Positions 6,139 through 6,351 of a stretch of DNA of 6,351 bases are shown here, piece after piece. Numbering within the stretch: the stretch's first letter is position 1; the number at the start of each line of letters is the position of its first letter. Below the pieces are notes generated by a model. That model was not told the origin of the DNA, did not search any database, and saw nothing but the letters and a program-made list of their open reading frames with translations. This DNA is from Candidatus Zixiibacteriota bacterium (lineage in GTDB: Bacteria > Zixibacteria > MSB-5A5 > SM1-73), in contig JAGMFA010000120.1 in NCBI GenBank assembly GCA_023127875.1, positions 1-6,351 on the forward strand. Reading direction: 5' to 3'. A program made the translations under genes and the position numbers.

Positions 6139-6167
6139 AAAATATCATAAACAGTATGCAGAGTCAA
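6139..6167 (-). promoter_or_regulatory. Sigma-70-like promoter of the ccmABCD cluster
   Basis: On the minus strand TTGACT (6162-6167) is followed after exactly 17 bases by TATTTT (6139-6144). The -35 matches five of six and the -10 four of six. Transcription would start near 6132 with a leader of about 37 bases. It has the same -35 hexamer as the promoter of the transferase gene. Confidence 0.6.
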
Positions 6168-6213
6168 GAGAAATGAAAGCAATCTCTGGGGATATCATTT
6201 ATTAAGAGGAGCA

Positions 6214-6226
6214 GTAAACAGTTTAC
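6214..6226. repeat. 13-base inverted repeat upstream of the ccmA promoter
   Basis: GTAAAC-A-GTTTAC is a perfect dyad about 47 bases upstream of the -35 box. The form suits a dimeric regulator, but AT-rich DNA gives such sites by chance and no partner is known. Confidence 0.35.
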
Positions 6227-6236
6227 ATCTTATTAT

Positions 6237-6266
6237 TCGTATGAATGTGCGTATGCACTCATACGA
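6237..6266. repeat. 30-base hairpin-forming inverted repeat
   Basis: TCGTATGA (6237-6244) pairs with TCATACGA (6259-6266), and inside it GTGC (6247-6250) pairs with GCAC (6255-6258) around a GTAT loop. There are twelve pairs with one two-base bulge. No T-run follows directly on either strand, so it is not a canonical terminator. Confidence 0.65.
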
Positions 6267-6268
6267 GC

Positions 6269-6298
6269 TTCGCATTGATTTTTTCTCCCCTATGCGAA
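6269..6298. repeat. Second 30-base inverted repeat, two bases from the first
   Basis: TTCGCAT (6269-6275) pairs with ATGCGAA (6292-6298) across a 16-base pyrimidine-rich loop that includes six T residues. Together with its neighbours it makes a tandem series of dyads with no gene among them. Confidence 0.5.
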
Positions 6299-6310
6299 TT
6301 CTGCTCAGAC

Positions 6311-6330
6311 GAGCCCAGTAGTTCGGGCAC
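6311..6330. repeat. GC-rich small dyad at the right edge
   Basis: GCCC (6313-6316) pairs with GGGC (6325-6328) across eight bases, with a further G-C pair outside a mismatch. It is weak alone and is listed because it continues the run of dyads from 6214. The window ends 21 bases later, so any larger structure is cut. Confidence 0.3.
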
Positions 6331-6351
6331 CTTGAGGCCTGTTTTTGGCTT

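Noticed and set aside
6245..6351. Plus-strand frame open from ATG to the right edge
   Set aside because: The ATG sits inside a hairpin, has no ribosome binding site, and the translation (MCVCTHTSF...) looks like translated repeat DNA rather than a protein.

Overview
All supported genes in this window lie on the minus strand and read right to left. They are a four-gene cytochrome c maturation (System I) cluster, ccmA-ccmB-ccmC-ccmD (about 6095 down to 3855), a large LTA-synthase/sulfatase-type membrane enzyme (3783-1771), and an exported C1B cysteine peptidase of the bleomycin hydrolase / aminopeptidase C family (1490-96). The 39-codon ccmD was found by reading the minus strand downstream of ccmC.

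Organism: System I haem handling, an LtaS-like membrane transferase and a signal-peptide-bearing peptidase suggest a Gram-negative-type bacterium. Base composition is moderate with AT-rich spacers. The protein style resembles FCB-group or candidate-phylum anaerobes known from metagenomes, but that is an impression, not a result. No rRNA, tRNA, transposase, CRISPR array or phage gene is visible.

Layout from right to left: 6351-6214 holds no convincing gene but has four inverted repeats in a row. 6167-6139 is a good sigma-70-like promoter for ccmA. ccmA and ccmB overlap by 32 bases. The 198-base ccmB/ccmC spacer carries a 77-base nested palindromic element that looks like a non-coding interspersed repeat. 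ccmC and ccmD are separated by 2 bases, and the ccmD ribosome binding site lies in the last codons of ccmC. A second strong sigma-70-like promoter just after ccmD drives the LTA-synthase-like gene, so that gene probably has its own transcription start. A 280-base spacer then leads to the peptidase, which has a clear ribosome binding site. The leftmost 95 bases have no supported gene.

How the genes fit: CcmA (ATPase) and CcmB (membrane subunit) act with CcmC and CcmD to load haem onto the chaperone CcmE and release it. CcmE, CcmF, CcmG and CcmH are not in the window, so the rest of the pathway must be elsewhere. The transferase and the peptidase are envelope or exported enzymes with no evident link to haem. 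The window is mostly ordinary; the most interesting points are the peptidase's missing C-terminal tail, the nested palindrome inside the ccm cluster, a near-identical palindrome upstream of two genes, and the inverted-repeat cluster at the right edge.
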